Below the pieces are notes generated by a model. That model did not search any database, was not told the origin of the DNA, and worked only from the letters and a program-made list of their open reading frames with translations. 64,000 nucleotides of DNA from Phycisphaerales bacterium. Its GTDB lineage: Bacteria > Planctomycetota > Phycisphaerae > UBA1845 > Fen-1342. The stretch is taken from contig JADJWG010000001.1 of assembly GCA_016716475.1 (NCBI GenBank), positions 682,001 through 746,000 on the forward strand. Reading direction: 5' to 3'. Within the stretch, counting starts at the first letter, position 1. Each line of letters opens with the position of its first letter. Shown here piece after piece: positions 35,250 to 43,987 of this stretch. The position numbers were made by a program, and so were the translations under genes.

Positions 35250-36386
35250 CTACAACGAACGGCGCTGTAACGCCGCCCAGACGGAAGGATGCTGGATCGC
35301 GCTCAATTCTTCCCGGTCGCGGAAATTGCTGCCACGGGCGTAGAAGTAGTCCCGTACCTCCCCATCCTTCTCCACCCGCGCCACGAGCCCATCCCGGTGA
35401 ATCAGGATAACCGTGCCACCCCCATCGAACAGGGACGCACCCTCGTACACCGGCCGCAGTTGGGCCGTTCCGGTGCGCGGATCAAAGAGCACATACGCCA
35501 CGCGCTGCCCTTCCCAGGACTCGATCCCCGAGACAATCGCGTCGGGCGGCGGCGGCGGTGGCACCACAACGGGCTCGGGATGGCGCTCCGGCGGTGGCGC
35601 CACCACGACCGGGCCCGGCTCGGGGTCCCGCACCAGCGGCGTGGGCGGCGGCGGCTCGTACGGGCGGAATGGATTGCGATCGACGATCAGGTCGTACGCG
35701 TCGACCGGACGTAGCAGCCGCGTGCCGTTCGTCTCGCCCAACTCCGCCGGCAGCACGGGGTGGTCGAGCCCCTTCTGCCGCTCCAGCACGACCGTGACCG
35801 CCGTCATGTTGATGCTCAGTTCCGGACCGGCGGCGTTCGCGCCACTGCCCGTGCGCCCGCGGCCGCGCGGCGTATTCGTCGTCCGCGCCCGCGTGGCCGC
35901 CGCGTTGTACTCGGAAATGACGGCCGGATCGGCCCCGAGCGTCAGCCGGTCGATCCGCGCCAAATAACCGCGCTGGTAGAAGTCGCACAGGAAACCCACG
36001 ACCGAATTCAACGGCCCACGCGCCGTCACCATGACGGGCATCTCGACAAGACCGCGCTGCCGCGCGTTGCGCATCAGAGGTGTCACACGCACGTCGGTCA
36101 TGCCGTGTTTCTCGAGCAGCGCCTGCAGCTCTTCCCGGAAGCGCTGCTGCGCCTCGCGCTCGTCCGCGCTGAACGTGCGCCGCGTGAGCTCGCGCCAGCG
36201 CCTTTCCTGCGCTGCGAGCCGGGCCAGTTCGCGGTCCAATTCGTCGCGGCGCTCTTCCGCCACCTGGATATTCGATTGCAGGTTGCGCATCGGCTTGATA
36301 AGCGCGCGGTCCACCACGACAGCCACGCCCAGGAAGCCGAGCACCCCCACGAGGCACAACGCCAGAATGCGCTCGCGCTGGGTCAT
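35250..36386 (-). CDS. GspM/PilO-like protein with PilP/GspC-like C-terminal domain
   Basis: A 378-residue protein starting at ATG 36386, which overlaps the TGA of the gspL/pilM-like gene by four bases; the longer open frame to 37061 is a shadow of that gene. One membrane segment (about 8-27) is followed by a coiled coil (about 30-85) and a ferredoxin-like PilO/GspM domain (about 90-220). After a basic loop comes the motif DRNPFRPYEPPPP, a long Pro-rich linker (about 265-305), and a beta domain (about 305-365: DAIVSGIES, then AYVLFD, then GASLFDGGG, then DGLVARV). NPFRP plus that domain is characteristic of PilP and of the GspC homology region, which binds the secretin N0 domain. No separate gspC is in the cluster, so the fusion probably replaces it. 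Confidence 0.75.
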   Translation of the reverse strand: MTQRERILALCLVGVLGFLGVAVVVDRALIKPMRNLQSNIQVAEERRDELDRELARLAAQERRWRELTRRTFSADEREAQQRFREELQALLEKHGMTDVRVTPLMRNARQRGLVEMPVMVTARGPLNSVVGFLCDFYQRGYLARIDRLTLGADPAVISEYNAAATRARTTNTPRGRGRTGSGANAAGPELSINMTAVTVVLERQKGLDHPVLPAELGETNGTRLLRPVDAYDLIVDRNPFRPYEPPPPTPLVRDPEPGPVVVAPPPERHPEPVVVPPPPPPDAIVSGIESWEGQRVAYVLFDPRTGTAQLRPVYEGASLFDGGGTVILIHRDGLVARVEKDGEVRDYFYARGSNFRDREELSAIQHPSVWAALQRRSL

Positions 36387-38053
36387 CGCTGTCCTCCGTT
36401 CGGACCAAGGACCCGCAACTGTTGCAGTTCCTGCCGTCGCAACTGGTTCCGTTGCGGCTCCTTGGCGCGGAATTCCTCCAGCGCCCGCAGCGTCACGTTG
36501 AGGTCTGTGCGCCCAAAGAACTTCCGCGCGTCGCCCAGACTCGACCAGACCCCCTGCGCCGCTTCGTACAAGCGGACGTTGTCTTCGCTGCGCGCTTCGT
36601 TCAGCCGCTTCTCGAACTCCCGCGGCACCTGCCAGTCCACCGCATGCACATTCGTCAGTTTGATGCCGGGCCGCCGCGCCGTGCTGTCCAGCACGATCGT
36701 CTGCACCACCATGCGCTCGCCGGGCTGTGCCCCCGGCTCCAGCATGACCTGCACGACGTTGAGCAACTCGTCTGCCCAGACCGCTTCGCGCCCCCAGTCC
36801 TCCGCGATATCCGCCGCGTGCTTCAACTCGAGTTTCGCCCGCACATCCGCCGCCAGCGCTTCCCGTTGGGCATCCACCTGCTTGAACTGCTGCCGCAACT
36901 CCAGGTAACTCCGTGCGTACAGACCGCCCACCGCAATCAACAACGCGGCCGCCGCGAGCCCGATCAGTCGCATGCGTTTCCGCAGCGCCTCGCCGGCCGG
37001 GATCGGTTTCTTCGGGTTCAGAAAGTCCAGCGCCAGCAGGCCCTCTTCGCTCAGCCCCCACGCCAGCCCCAGTGTTGCGGAGAACGAACGCAGCTTCTTC
37101 GCCTTCCCGGCCGTATCATCCTTCACGCCGCCCAGCGTCGGCGTCGGGTCGAACAGCAGGACCGGGACATGCAGCCGTTCTTCCAGCCGGCTGGCCAGTT
37201 CCGGCTCCACCCCGGTGCCGCCGGCGACGATCACTTCGTCGAGCGCAACTTCCGGCTCCGTCGCCCGGTACGCGGCGAGTGTCCGCAGGACCTCCTTCAG
37301 CAACTCGTCGACCGCGTTGCTGAGCGCATCGTCGGTCGCACCATAATCGCGAATGTCCGCGATCGAGATGATGCGCGAGTCCTCGTGCGCACCCCAGTCA
37401 CCCGGCGGCGGCGGCACATTCACGTTCGCCGACCGCGCGAACGCCAGCACCTCACCGCGGATGATGTCGATCTCCGTCGCCCCCGGGCCGACATCCACCA
37501 GCAGAACGTTGCGATCGGCCGCATTCCGGGCGCGCAGCACGCTCAACATATTCGCGTACGGCCGCAACCCGATCCGAACCGGTGTCAATCCGGCCGCCGC
37601 GCACGTCGCCCGCACACGGTCCAGCGTTTCGTGCGTCACCGCGGCCAGCAGCACTTCCGTCACCCACCCGCGCTCGTCCCGCTTCAGTACGAGGAAGTCG
37701 ATCGCGGCGGTCTCCGGCGGGAAGGGCAGTTCCTTCAGCGCCTGGAACTGCACGGCCGCCGCGACCTCGTGCGACGGGGTCGGCGGCAGTGTCAGCCGGT
37801 TGATGACCGACCGTTCGCGCGGAATATCCACGACGACCGTGCGGTGGTGCAGGTTGAACTGCCGCATCACTGCCCGGATGAACTCGCCGAGCACCTGCGG
37901 ATCGTCGGCGTCCACCTGGTTGGGGAACCACTTGGAATGGGCGTCCTCGAGCGTCACCCGCCCGCGGCCGACCCGCGCCACGACCAGGCGCAGCGAGCGC
38001 TTGTCCCAGTCGAGGCAGAGTACTTTGCGCATCTTCGTCATCATGCCGAGCAT
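36383..38053 (-). CDS. GspL/PilM-PilN-like inner-membrane platform protein
   Basis: 556 residues. Residues about 8-330 have the actin-like fold of PilM and of the GspL cytoplasmic domain: LCLDWDKRSLRLVVA, then VVDIPRE, then AVQFQALKELPF, then LLVDVGPGATEIDII, then VIVAGGTGVEP. One membrane segment (about 372-392) is followed by a PilN/GspL-like periplasmic part with a helical region. In these systems the protein links the cytoplasmic ATPase to the pseudopilus machinery. ATGs at 38053, 38044 and 38041 are all possible; AGGA sits nine bases before 38044. It is coupled by overlap to the gspM/pilO-like gene and begins 18 bases after gspK. Confidence 0.85.
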   Translation of the reverse strand: MLGMMTKMRKVLCLDWDKRSLRLVVARVGRGRVTLEDAHSKWFPNQVDADDPQVLGEFIRAVMRQFNLHHRTVVVDIPRERSVINRLTLPPTPSHEVAAAVQFQALKELPFPPETAAIDFLVLKRDERGWVTEVLLAAVTHETLDRVRATCAAAGLTPVRIGLRPYANMLSVLRARNAADRNVLLVDVGPGATEIDIIRGEVLAFARSANVNVPPPPGDWGAHEDSRIISIADIRDYGATDDALSNAVDELLKEVLRTLAAYRATEPEVALDEVIVAGGTGVEPELASRLEERLHVPVLLFDPTPTLGGVKDDTAGKAKKLRSFSATLGLAWGLSEEGLLALDFLNPKKPIPAGEALRKRMRLIGLAAAALLIAVGGLYARSYLELRQQFKQVDAQREALAADVRAKLELKHAADIAEDWGREAVWADELLNVVQVMLEPGAQPGERMVVQTIVLDSTARRPGIKLTNVHAVDWQVPREFEKRLNEARSEDNVRLYEAAQGVWSSLGDARKFFGRTDLNVTLRALEEFRAKEPQRNQLRRQELQQLRVLGPNGGQR

Positions 38054-38071
38054 TCCTGCCCGCGGCCGGCG

Positions 38072-39394
38072 CTACTGCTCGCGCCGCGGGATGTACTTCT
38101 CTTCGTCAATGGGCCACGCCTGGCCGAGGTTGGTCAGGTCCCGATGGTACAGTACCTGCGCCGTCGAGCCCCGCATTTCCACGATCCATTCATAGCGCCG
38201 CATCAGCTTAGTATGGTCCCCGTAGCCGAGAATTTCGATTCGGAACTGGAGCGCCCGCGTCGTCAGGCGCTCCTGCAGCACCGCGAGTGCCGCCGGATCG
38301 AGAATCCCCGAACCGAGCAGCCACTGCGGCGAGGACAGTTCCTCCGGAGTCAGTTCCGCGCGCCGCGCGACAATCTGCTGCGCCGCCTCCGGCGGCATCC
38401 CCTCGAGCGCTTGCAGCACGCGCAGCGGAGCCGTATTCACATTCACCTTGCCCCAGAGGTACGGATCGCCTTGTCCGCCGCCACCCGCGCCACCCTGCCC
38501 GGGCGGCCGCGGCTCCCGCGACCAGAGCGTGATGTACGGGTACAACCCGCGCTGCAGCACCCCGTCGGCGTTGTCGTACCGCGGGAAGGATGCGGCTCCG
38601 TCGTCTTCATTCGGATCGAGCAACCCATTGCGGTTCAGGTCCTCCCCGTACAGCGGAACCGCACTCCACCCCTTGATCAGCAGCAATTCCTCCAGCGAAT
38701 CGAGTTTCCCGTTTTTCGGCCGGTAGCCGGGGTCGAGACTCGCATAGTAGTCCGCCTCCGCCCCGCCCGGCCGGGTTTCATCGTCCTCGTCCAACCAGTC
38801 GAGCAGCGCCGCGATGAGGTCGGACACATTGTCGAGCGCGAGGTCCTGCAGCACGTCCGTCAGTAGTCGCTCGATCTCCGCCTCGCTGGCCGCGTTCAGA
38901 TTCAGCTTGCCCGCTTCCGGCGTGATGCCGAAGCGGATCGCCTCCAGCACCCCGTCGGGATACGTACCCACCACGCTGTACCGCCAGGCCTCGGGTGGAC
39001 GCCCGGCCTCGAGTAATTCCCGCCGCGACCCGAGCTTCGGTACCGGGTCATTCTCCCGGTCGAACGTCGGCGCCCACACGAGCCGATGATGGAACAGCGT
39101 CGGGTTGTCCCACCAGACCGCCATGTCGTTCGGTGCGCGCCGCACCAGGAATAGCACTTCCTGCAAGCCGGATTCGGCGGCCAGCCGCGCCTGGTACACG
39201 TTCTGTTGCGCCTGCTCGCCGGACAGCGTCGCCCGCACCATGAACATGTACGTCGCCACGATCAGGGCGAGCAAGGCGATCAGGACCAGCACCACCGGCA
39301 GCACGAGTGCACGCTGCGGACGAAACGGGGCGGTCATGGAACCGGAACGTACGCACCGCCCAGCCCCGGACCGGCCTGCACCGGCGCTCTTCAT
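38072..39394 (-). CDS. gspK: Minor pseudopilin GspK
   Basis: 440 residues. The N-terminal membrane segment (about 27-52) starts RALVLPVVLVLIALLALIV. It lacks the invariant Glu5 of other pseudopilins, as is normal for GspK. The following domain has the GspK layout, including LNLNAASEAEIERLLTDVL (partial) and a paired helix-hairpin-helix-like segment VNVNTAPLRVLQAL. GspK caps the pseudopilus tip together with GspI and GspJ. The ATG at 39394 overlaps the gspJ stop (ATGA) and has a strong GGAAGGGGG upstream, although a shorter start at 39337 would give a more usual leader. Confidence 0.85.
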   Translation of the reverse strand: MKSAGAGRSGAGRCVRSGSMTAPFRPQRALVLPVVLVLIALLALIVATYMFMVRATLSGEQAQQNVYQARLAAESGLQEVLFLVRRAPNDMAVWWDNPTLFHHRLVWAPTFDRENDPVPKLGSRRELLEAGRPPEAWRYSVVGTYPDGVLEAIRFGITPEAGKLNLNAASEAEIERLLTDVLQDLALDNVSDLIAALLDWLDEDDETRPGGAEADYYASLDPGYRPKNGKLDSLEELLLIKGWSAVPLYGEDLNRNGLLDPNEDDGAASFPRYDNADGVLQRGLYPYITLWSREPRPPGQGGAGGGGQGDPYLWGKVNVNTAPLRVLQALEGMPPEAAQQIVARRAELTPEELSSPQWLLGSGILDPAALAVLQERLTTRALQFRIEILGYGDHTKLMRRYEWIVEMRGSTAQVLYHRDLTNLGQAWPIDEEKYIPRREQ

Positions 39395-40356
39395 GGCGCG
39401 CCCCCTTCCTCACCCTCCGGCACGGTGCCGCCGAATGTGAACGTCTCCTCCCCCAGCGAGTTCCGCAGGTTCTGCAACCGCCCGCTGAACATGGGGTCCG
39501 CGCCGGCCACCCGCACAATCTGGCTGAAGCGGTTGATGTTCGGCACATCCGGTCCGAGCGGATAATCCTCCAGGGTGTACTGGTTCAAATCCTCATTTTC
39601 ATGCTCAAAGCGCTTCAGCGCATCAAATCCCACCGTCACCTGGATCAGGTGCGGCAGCGGATTTCCTTCCTGGACTTCCCACTGCGTATGCCACTGCACT
39701 CCATCGAAGTAGCGGAACTCGAGGTATCCCAGCTCGTGCGCCCAGAGGTTCCGCTGGATGTACGGCAGCACCTCGCCCTCCGGCACATCCGCCTCCGTCT
39801 CTGTCGGGTCCAGCAGCCGCCGCTCGGTCCGCAACAACCCCCCTACCACCGGGTCGCCTTCCTCCGTCTGCTCGTTGATTTCGATCCACAGTTCGTACGT
39901 GACTTCGCGCAGATCCTGGCGCGGCAGCGGCTGGTCGTACCGCTCTGATTCCCGGAAAGTGCGAAATGCTTCGTCGCTTTCATCCCGCTGCCAGGCCGTG
40001 ACGAACGTGATTTTCCTCCGTTCACCGATGAACCGCGTCACCGGGAAATTCACCCGCTCGGCCGGCAGCGCCGCCCGCAACTCGCCTGAGATTTGCCCGA
40101 GCACCTGCCGTACGATCGCGGTTCGGTCGTGCAGCTTCTCACTCGCATCCCGCAGTTGCAGCGTCTGCCAGTAGAACGTCAGCAGCGCGCTTACCAGCAT
40201 CGCGATCAGCGCAATGGCGATGATCACTTCGAGCAGCGTCAGTCCCCGCCCCATGCGCTGCCGACCAGTTGCCGGCCTGGCCGCGCGCCTCCGCACGGCC
40301 GGACACGGCGGCGCGGCGCGCGCCACCTCTCGCGGATCTGCGGCACGCTCGACCAC
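39391..40356 (-). CDS. gspJ: Minor pseudopilin GspJ
   Basis: Up to 321 residues from a GTG at 40356 that overlaps the gspI stop by one base (TAGTG); an internal ATG at 40254 would give a very short leader. The prepilin signal is GRG|LTLLEVIIAIALIAMLV with Glu at position +5. The soluble domain of about 260 residues has YWQTLQLRDASEKL and an acidic region, fitting GspJ, a tip component of the type II pseudopilus. Processed by a prepilin peptidase that is not encoded in this window. Confidence 0.82.
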   Translation of the reverse strand: MVERAADPREVARAAPPCPAVRRRAARPATGRQRMGRGLTLLEVIIAIALIAMLVSALLTFYWQTLQLRDASEKLHDRTAIVRQVLGQISGELRAALPAERVNFPVTRFIGERRKITFVTAWQRDESDEAFRTFRESERYDQPLPRQDLREVTYELWIEINEQTEEGDPVVGGLLRTERRLLDPTETEADVPEGEVLPYIQRNLWAHELGYLEFRYFDGVQWHTQWEVQEGNPLPHLIQVTVGFDALKRFEHENEDLNQYTLEDYPLGPDVPNINRFSQIVRVAGADPMFSGRLQNLRNSLGEETFTFGGTVPEGEEGGAP

Positions 40357-41504
40357 TACCCACCCCGCTGCTGCCGCTCGTACTCATCGCGCAGCCGCAT
40401 CAGGTCCTCGATCGTGTACTCACCGTTCGGACCCGAACCCTCACCGATCTCGATCGGCTGATTGCCGCCGCGCTGGGGACGTGGCGAGGGCTGAGGCGGG
40501 AGCTGCTGGCCCGGTCGCTGCGGCCCGCGCTGCCCACCCGCAGCCGCAGCACCGCCGCCCGGCGCGGGGGCTCCGCGATTGCCGCGCTGGCCCGGTTGTC
40601 CCTGGACGGCCGGCGGTGCCATGCCCCCACCGGGTGCCTCGGGCAGCATCCCCGGCGCCTGACCCTCGGCCTCTTCCACCGCGCGCCGGATGAAGTCCGC
40701 CAGTTCATCCTCCGACATGCCGTCGAAGTTCCCCGGCATTCCGCCGCCGGGGAGACCTCCGGGCAGTCCCCCCATCCCGGATGGCAGCCCCCCGGCCCCG
40801 AGTTGTGCCAGCAGCGGTTGCAACTGCGACATGATGAGCTGCAACATCTCCGGATCGAGCATCGCCATCAGTTGCTGCAGGTCGATGGCCCGCGGATCGA
40901 AGTCCGGCAGCGGGATCAACTGCCGCAACTGGTCCGCCATTTCCTCGCTGAGACCCGCCTCTGAAACGAGGTCGATCCTGGCCGGTGGCGCAACGAGGTA
41001 GCCCACGCACCGCACCACCTCCGCGGATCCGATCGAGGCGGAGTCCGCGCGCGTCGCGCCGCGCTCCCACAGCACCTCCACCGTCACAAGCTGCATGCCC
41101 TCCGCGTCCTGTTCATCCACCGGCGTGCGTTGCACCCGCCAGAAGTACCCGGGGTAGGCATCGCCAAACTCGTCCTCGACGCGCTCGGCTTCCCGCACCC
41201 GCTGCTGAATCTCAGGATCGAGTTGCACCAGCGCCAACATTTGGTCCATCAACAGCTCGGAGCGCAGGCGCTCCTCGCTCTCGAACGCCACGTCCAACCC
41301 ACGCGCCAACTGGCTCCCCAGCAACCCCAGCGCCCCCACCAGCACCGCCAGCGCAATCACGATCTCCAGCAGCAACGCCCCTCGCCGCCCGTGCGGCGCA
41401 CCCGCTGGTATGGGGACGCGAGCAGATGCTTTCGCGCCAACCCTCAACGCGGTGCCCCGCCCCGGTTTGACCGTGCCGCGCGTCACGCGTGCGCTTGCCC
41501 TCAT
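40356..41504 (-). CDS. gspI: Minor pseudopilin GspI with Pro/Gly/Gln-rich tail
   Basis: 382 residues from ATG 41504, which overlaps the gspH stop by four bases. The prepilin signal is RRG|ALLLEIVIALAVLVGAL with Glu at +5, after an unusually long leader of about 42 residues. GspI proteins usually have about 120-130 residues. Here the pilin-like domain ends near residue 195 and is followed by a Met/Leu/Gly-rich and then Pro/Gly/Gln-rich extension of about 190 residues (LPGGLPGGGMPG, then PGQRGNRGAPAPGGG). The tail is probably disordered. GspI initiates assembly of the pseudopilus tip. Confidence 0.78.
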   Translation of the reverse strand: MRASARVTRGTVKPGRGTALRVGAKASARVPIPAGAPHGRRGALLLEIVIALAVLVGALGLLGSQLARGLDVAFESEERLRSELLMDQMLALVQLDPEIQQRVREAERVEDEFGDAYPGYFWRVQRTPVDEQDAEGMQLVTVEVLWERGATRADSASIGSAEVVRCVGYLVAPPARIDLVSEAGLSEEMADQLRQLIPLPDFDPRAIDLQQLMAMLDPEMLQLIMSQLQPLLAQLGAGGLPSGMGGLPGGLPGGGMPGNFDGMSEDELADFIRRAVEEAEGQAPGMLPEAPGGGMAPPAVQGQPGQRGNRGAPAPGGGAAAAGGQRGPQRPGQQLPPQPSPRPQRGGNQPIEIGEGSGPNGEYTIEDLMRLRDEYERQQRGG

Positions 41505-42157
41505 CGGTAATCCTCCGGACGAAACTCAATCTCTTCTTCTTCCTCGGCCAGCGGCACCGGCCGCACGATTTCTTCCGGCGTAACCGCCGACCACGGCTCG
41601 ATCTGTACCCGACCGATGCGCCCGTCCAGCGTCAGCAGCAAACCGCGCCCGGCGGCGTCGCGTAGCACCCACCGGAGCGAACGGCTGGTCCCATCCGGGC
41701 GGAAGTCGAGCCACACCGCCTCTTCGAGTTCCATCACCGGCACGGGCGCGACTTCCGAGTCCGGAAACACGAGCTTGTCGTCGATGATCCGCAGCGGCGG
41801 CGGCCCTTCGGACAGACGCTGCACCGCCTCGACCCACACGTCCTGAAGCAGAGGCGAATTCGCCCAATCCACCTGGGGTCGCAGGTACAGATGCGGCGCC
41901 AGGATCGCGTCCGCCTGCCGCAGCACACGCACCGTGCCGTCCGGCCGGAACTCCAGCCGGTACCGCACGGCTGCGTTCATCGCTTCGGCCCGGCACATCG
42001 TGACCATGCCCTGCATGCGCCGCGCGCTTTCCATCAGCCGCTCGGCGCGCGCGGAACCGGTAAAGTCCGGCCAGGCCAGCAGGATGATTACGCCCAGCAG
42101 TCCGATGACCAGCAGGATCTCGAAGAGCGTGAAGCCGTGTCGCTGCGCACTGCGCAT
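41501..42157 (-). CDS. gspH: Minor pseudopilin GspH
   Basis: 218 residues. ATG 42157 has GGAG seven bases upstream; the longer frame to 42439 would cover non-pilin sequence. The prepilin signal RHG|FTLFEILLVIGLLGVI has Glu at +5. The beta-rich domain with AMNAAVRYRLEF and DGRIGRVQIEPW fits GspH, which joins the pseudopilus tip to the GspG shaft. It lies 110 bases after gspG and overlaps gspI. Confidence 0.83.
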   Translation of the reverse strand: MRSAQRHGFTLFEILLVIGLLGVIILLAWPDFTGSARAERLMESARRMQGMVTMCRAEAMNAAVRYRLEFRPDGTVRVLRQADAILAPHLYLRPQVDWANSPLLQDVWVEAVQRLSEGPPPLRIIDDKLVFPDSEVAPVPVMELEEAVWLDFRPDGTSRSLRWVLRDAAGRGLLLTLDGRIGRVQIEPWSAVTPEEIVRPVPLAEEEEEIEFRPEDYR

Positions 42158-42267
42158 CGTGACACTCCGGTCGTTCCAGGGCCTGCCGCAGCAGTGTCGG
42201 ACTCCCGTGGCCGCCACCGCACGCGGACGACGCCCACGATTCCGGCTACGCCCACGGCTGGGGCGCG

Positions 42268-42723
42268 CTAGGTGCGCTCCCAGTTCGTGATGTCGTCCTG
42301 GGTGCCCGGCTGGCCATCCTTGCCCGCACTCGAGAGATCGAAGCCCTCGGTGTTGTACTGGCCCGGTGACTCGTAGATGTAGTCCCGGCCCCAAGCATCC
42401 TTGAGGTCCGACGCCCGCTGCAGGTACGGTCCGCTCCACTTGGCCGCCATGTCCTCGTCATCCGGCTTCTGCAGCAGCAACTGCAGGCCGCCCTGGTCCG
42501 ACGGGGGAAACACACCGACATGCGCGCGGAACATGTTCAGCGAGCCCCCCAGCCCGGAGTTCACCGCCGCGCGGGCCAGGTCTTCCTTCGCACGGTCACC
42601 CGTGTTGAAGAAGTTCGGCGCCACGAACGCCGCCAGCAGCCCGATGATCACGATGACGATCAGCACCTCGAGCAGTGTGAACGCCCGTACTCGCCGATTC
42701 TTCCGCATGTCCTTTGCCACCAT
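42268..42723 (-). CDS. gspG: Major pseudopilin GspG
   Basis: 151 residues from ATG 42723 (a GTG at 42726 is also possible; GGAG nearby). GspG builds the pseudopilus that pushes substrates through the secretin. Family hallmarks are FTLLEVLIVIVIIGLLAAFVAPNFF, quoted here in part (FTLLEVLIVIVIIGLL), YPP-like VFPPSDQGGLQLLL, WGRDYIYESPGQ and a Ca-site-like end with GQPGTQDDITNW. The residue before the cleavage point is Ala (VRA|FTLLE) where nearly all GspG have Gly. Gene order gspF-gspG-gspH fits the cluster. Confidence 0.93.
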   Translation of the reverse strand: MVAKDMRKNRRVRAFTLLEVLIVIVIIGLLAAFVAPNFFNTGDRAKEDLARAAVNSGLGGSLNMFRAHVGVFPPSDQGGLQLLLQKPDDEDMAAKWSGPYLQRASDLKDAWGRDYIYESPGQYNTEGFDLSSAGKDGQPGTQDDITNWERT

Positions 42724-42778
42724 CACTCAAGTCTCCGCCTGTCGGCCGGGCCCCGCGGGGTCCGGTCCGCTGCCTTGT

Positions 42779-43987
42779 CTAGCCGATCCCCGTTGTCGCC
42801 ATCCGCAGGATCGGCACCAGTAACGCGATCGCCAGTACCGCGATCATTACACCCATGACCATCAGCAGCAGCGGTTCGAGCATTCGCATCGTGAAGTCGA
42901 TCTGGCGCCCGGTCCGCTCCTCCTGCGTATTCGCAATCTCCACCAAGACCTTGTCGAGCGAATTGCTCTCCTCTGCGACCGCGATCATATCGACGATGAC
43001 CGGTGGAAACACCCGGCTCGTCGCCAGCGGCCGAGCCAGGGGCTCGCCATTCCGCACGCTCTCCGCGGCTTCATCGATCGCCGCCGTGAGCACCTCGTTG
43101 CCCGTCGAGTCCTTTGAAATCTTGAGCGACTGCAGGATCGGAATGCCGTTCGCCAGCATCGTGCCGAAGACACGGCAGAAGCGGCAGATCGCGATCATCG
43201 TGTAGATCTTGCCCAGCCCGGGCAGCTTCAACTGCAGCCGCGACCAGAGCGCTTTCCCCGCGACGCTCTGCATGAACATCACGACCGCGATCACCACGAT
43301 CGTGATACTGCCCAGCAGCCATCCCCAGTGATGCTGCACCACGTCGCTGGCCGTAAACACCGCCACGGTCAGCATCGGCAGATCCGGTTGCCCCTCCAGC
43401 ACCGACCGGATCTTGGGTACCACGTAGCTCATGATGAAGATCACGGCCCCCAGCGTGCCCGCCAGCAGCACGCAGGGGTAAATCAGCGCCCCGATGAACT
43501 TGTTCCGCAGCGTGTCCTGCCGCGCCACGAAATCCGAGAGCCGCTGCAACACATCCTCAAGAAATCCGCCCCGCTCGCCCGCCCGCACCATCGATGCGTG
43601 CAATTCCGGGAAGACGTGCGGGTGCTTCAACATCGAGTCCGCCATGCTGTCGCCCGATGACACGTCATCGCGCACTTCCCGCATCACCTGCGCCAGACCC
43701 GGCGACGACGCTTGCTGCGTCAGCACCTCGAGCGATCTCAGGATCGGCACGCCCGCCCGCAGCAGGTCCGCGAGTTGCTCATACATCGGGCCGATTTTCG
43801 AGATCGGCACCCGCGCCGTGCGCCCGGTGAACAGCGAGCGCGAGCCCGACTTCTGTTCCTGAACCTCAATCGGCAGCAGGTTCTTCTCACCGAGCACCCG
43901 CGCCGCCGCGGCGGAACTCTCCGCCATCAGCGTGCCGCGAACAGACTCGCCGGTCAGATTGCGCGCTTTGTAGGCGAACGTCGGCAT
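42779..43987 (-). CDS. gspF: Inner-membrane platform protein GspF
   Basis: 402 residues from ATG 43987, the usual GspF length; the open frame to 44152 would add an unrelated N-terminus. Starts MPTFAYKARN.TGE, followed by two GspF (T2SSF) domains, each with the motif of LADLLRAGVPILRSLEVL and ICRFCRVFGTMLANGIPIL, and three membrane segments (about 165-192, 215-240 and 372-397). GspF forms the inner-membrane platform that the GspE ATPase acts on. It is the first gene of the secretion cluster. No gspE precedes it, as is usual in other bacteria; the divergent gene is a helicase. Confidence 0.95.
   Translation of the reverse strand: MPTFAYKARNLTGESVRGTLMAESSAAAARVLGEKNLLPIEVQEQKSGSRSLFTGRTARVPISKIGPMYEQLADLLRAGVPILRSLEVLTQQASSPGLAQVMREVRDDVSSGDSMADSMLKHPHVFPELHASMVRAGERGGFLEDVLQRLSDFVARQDTLRNKFIGALIYPCVLLAGTLGAVIFIMSYVVPKIRSVLEGQPDLPMLTVAVFTASDVVQHHWGWLLGSITIVVIAVVMFMQSVAGKALWSRLQLKLPGLGKIYTMIAICRFCRVFGTMLANGIPILQSLKISKDSTGNEVLTAAIDEAAESVRNGEPLARPLATSRVFPPVIVDMIAVAEESNSLDKVLVEIANTQEERTGRQIDFTMRMLEPLLLMVMGVMIAVLAIALLVPILRMATTGIG

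Noticed and set aside
36387..37061. N-terminal extension of the GspM/PilO-like frame (about 225 codons)
   Set aside because: Overlaps the gspL gene in another frame and is Gly/Arg/Ala-rich without pattern; ATGA overlap at 36383-36386 gives the natural start.
36422..38866. A plus-strand frame of 814 codons
   Set aside because: Antisense to the gspL- and gspK-like genes; Arg/His/Gln-rich translation with no domain pattern.
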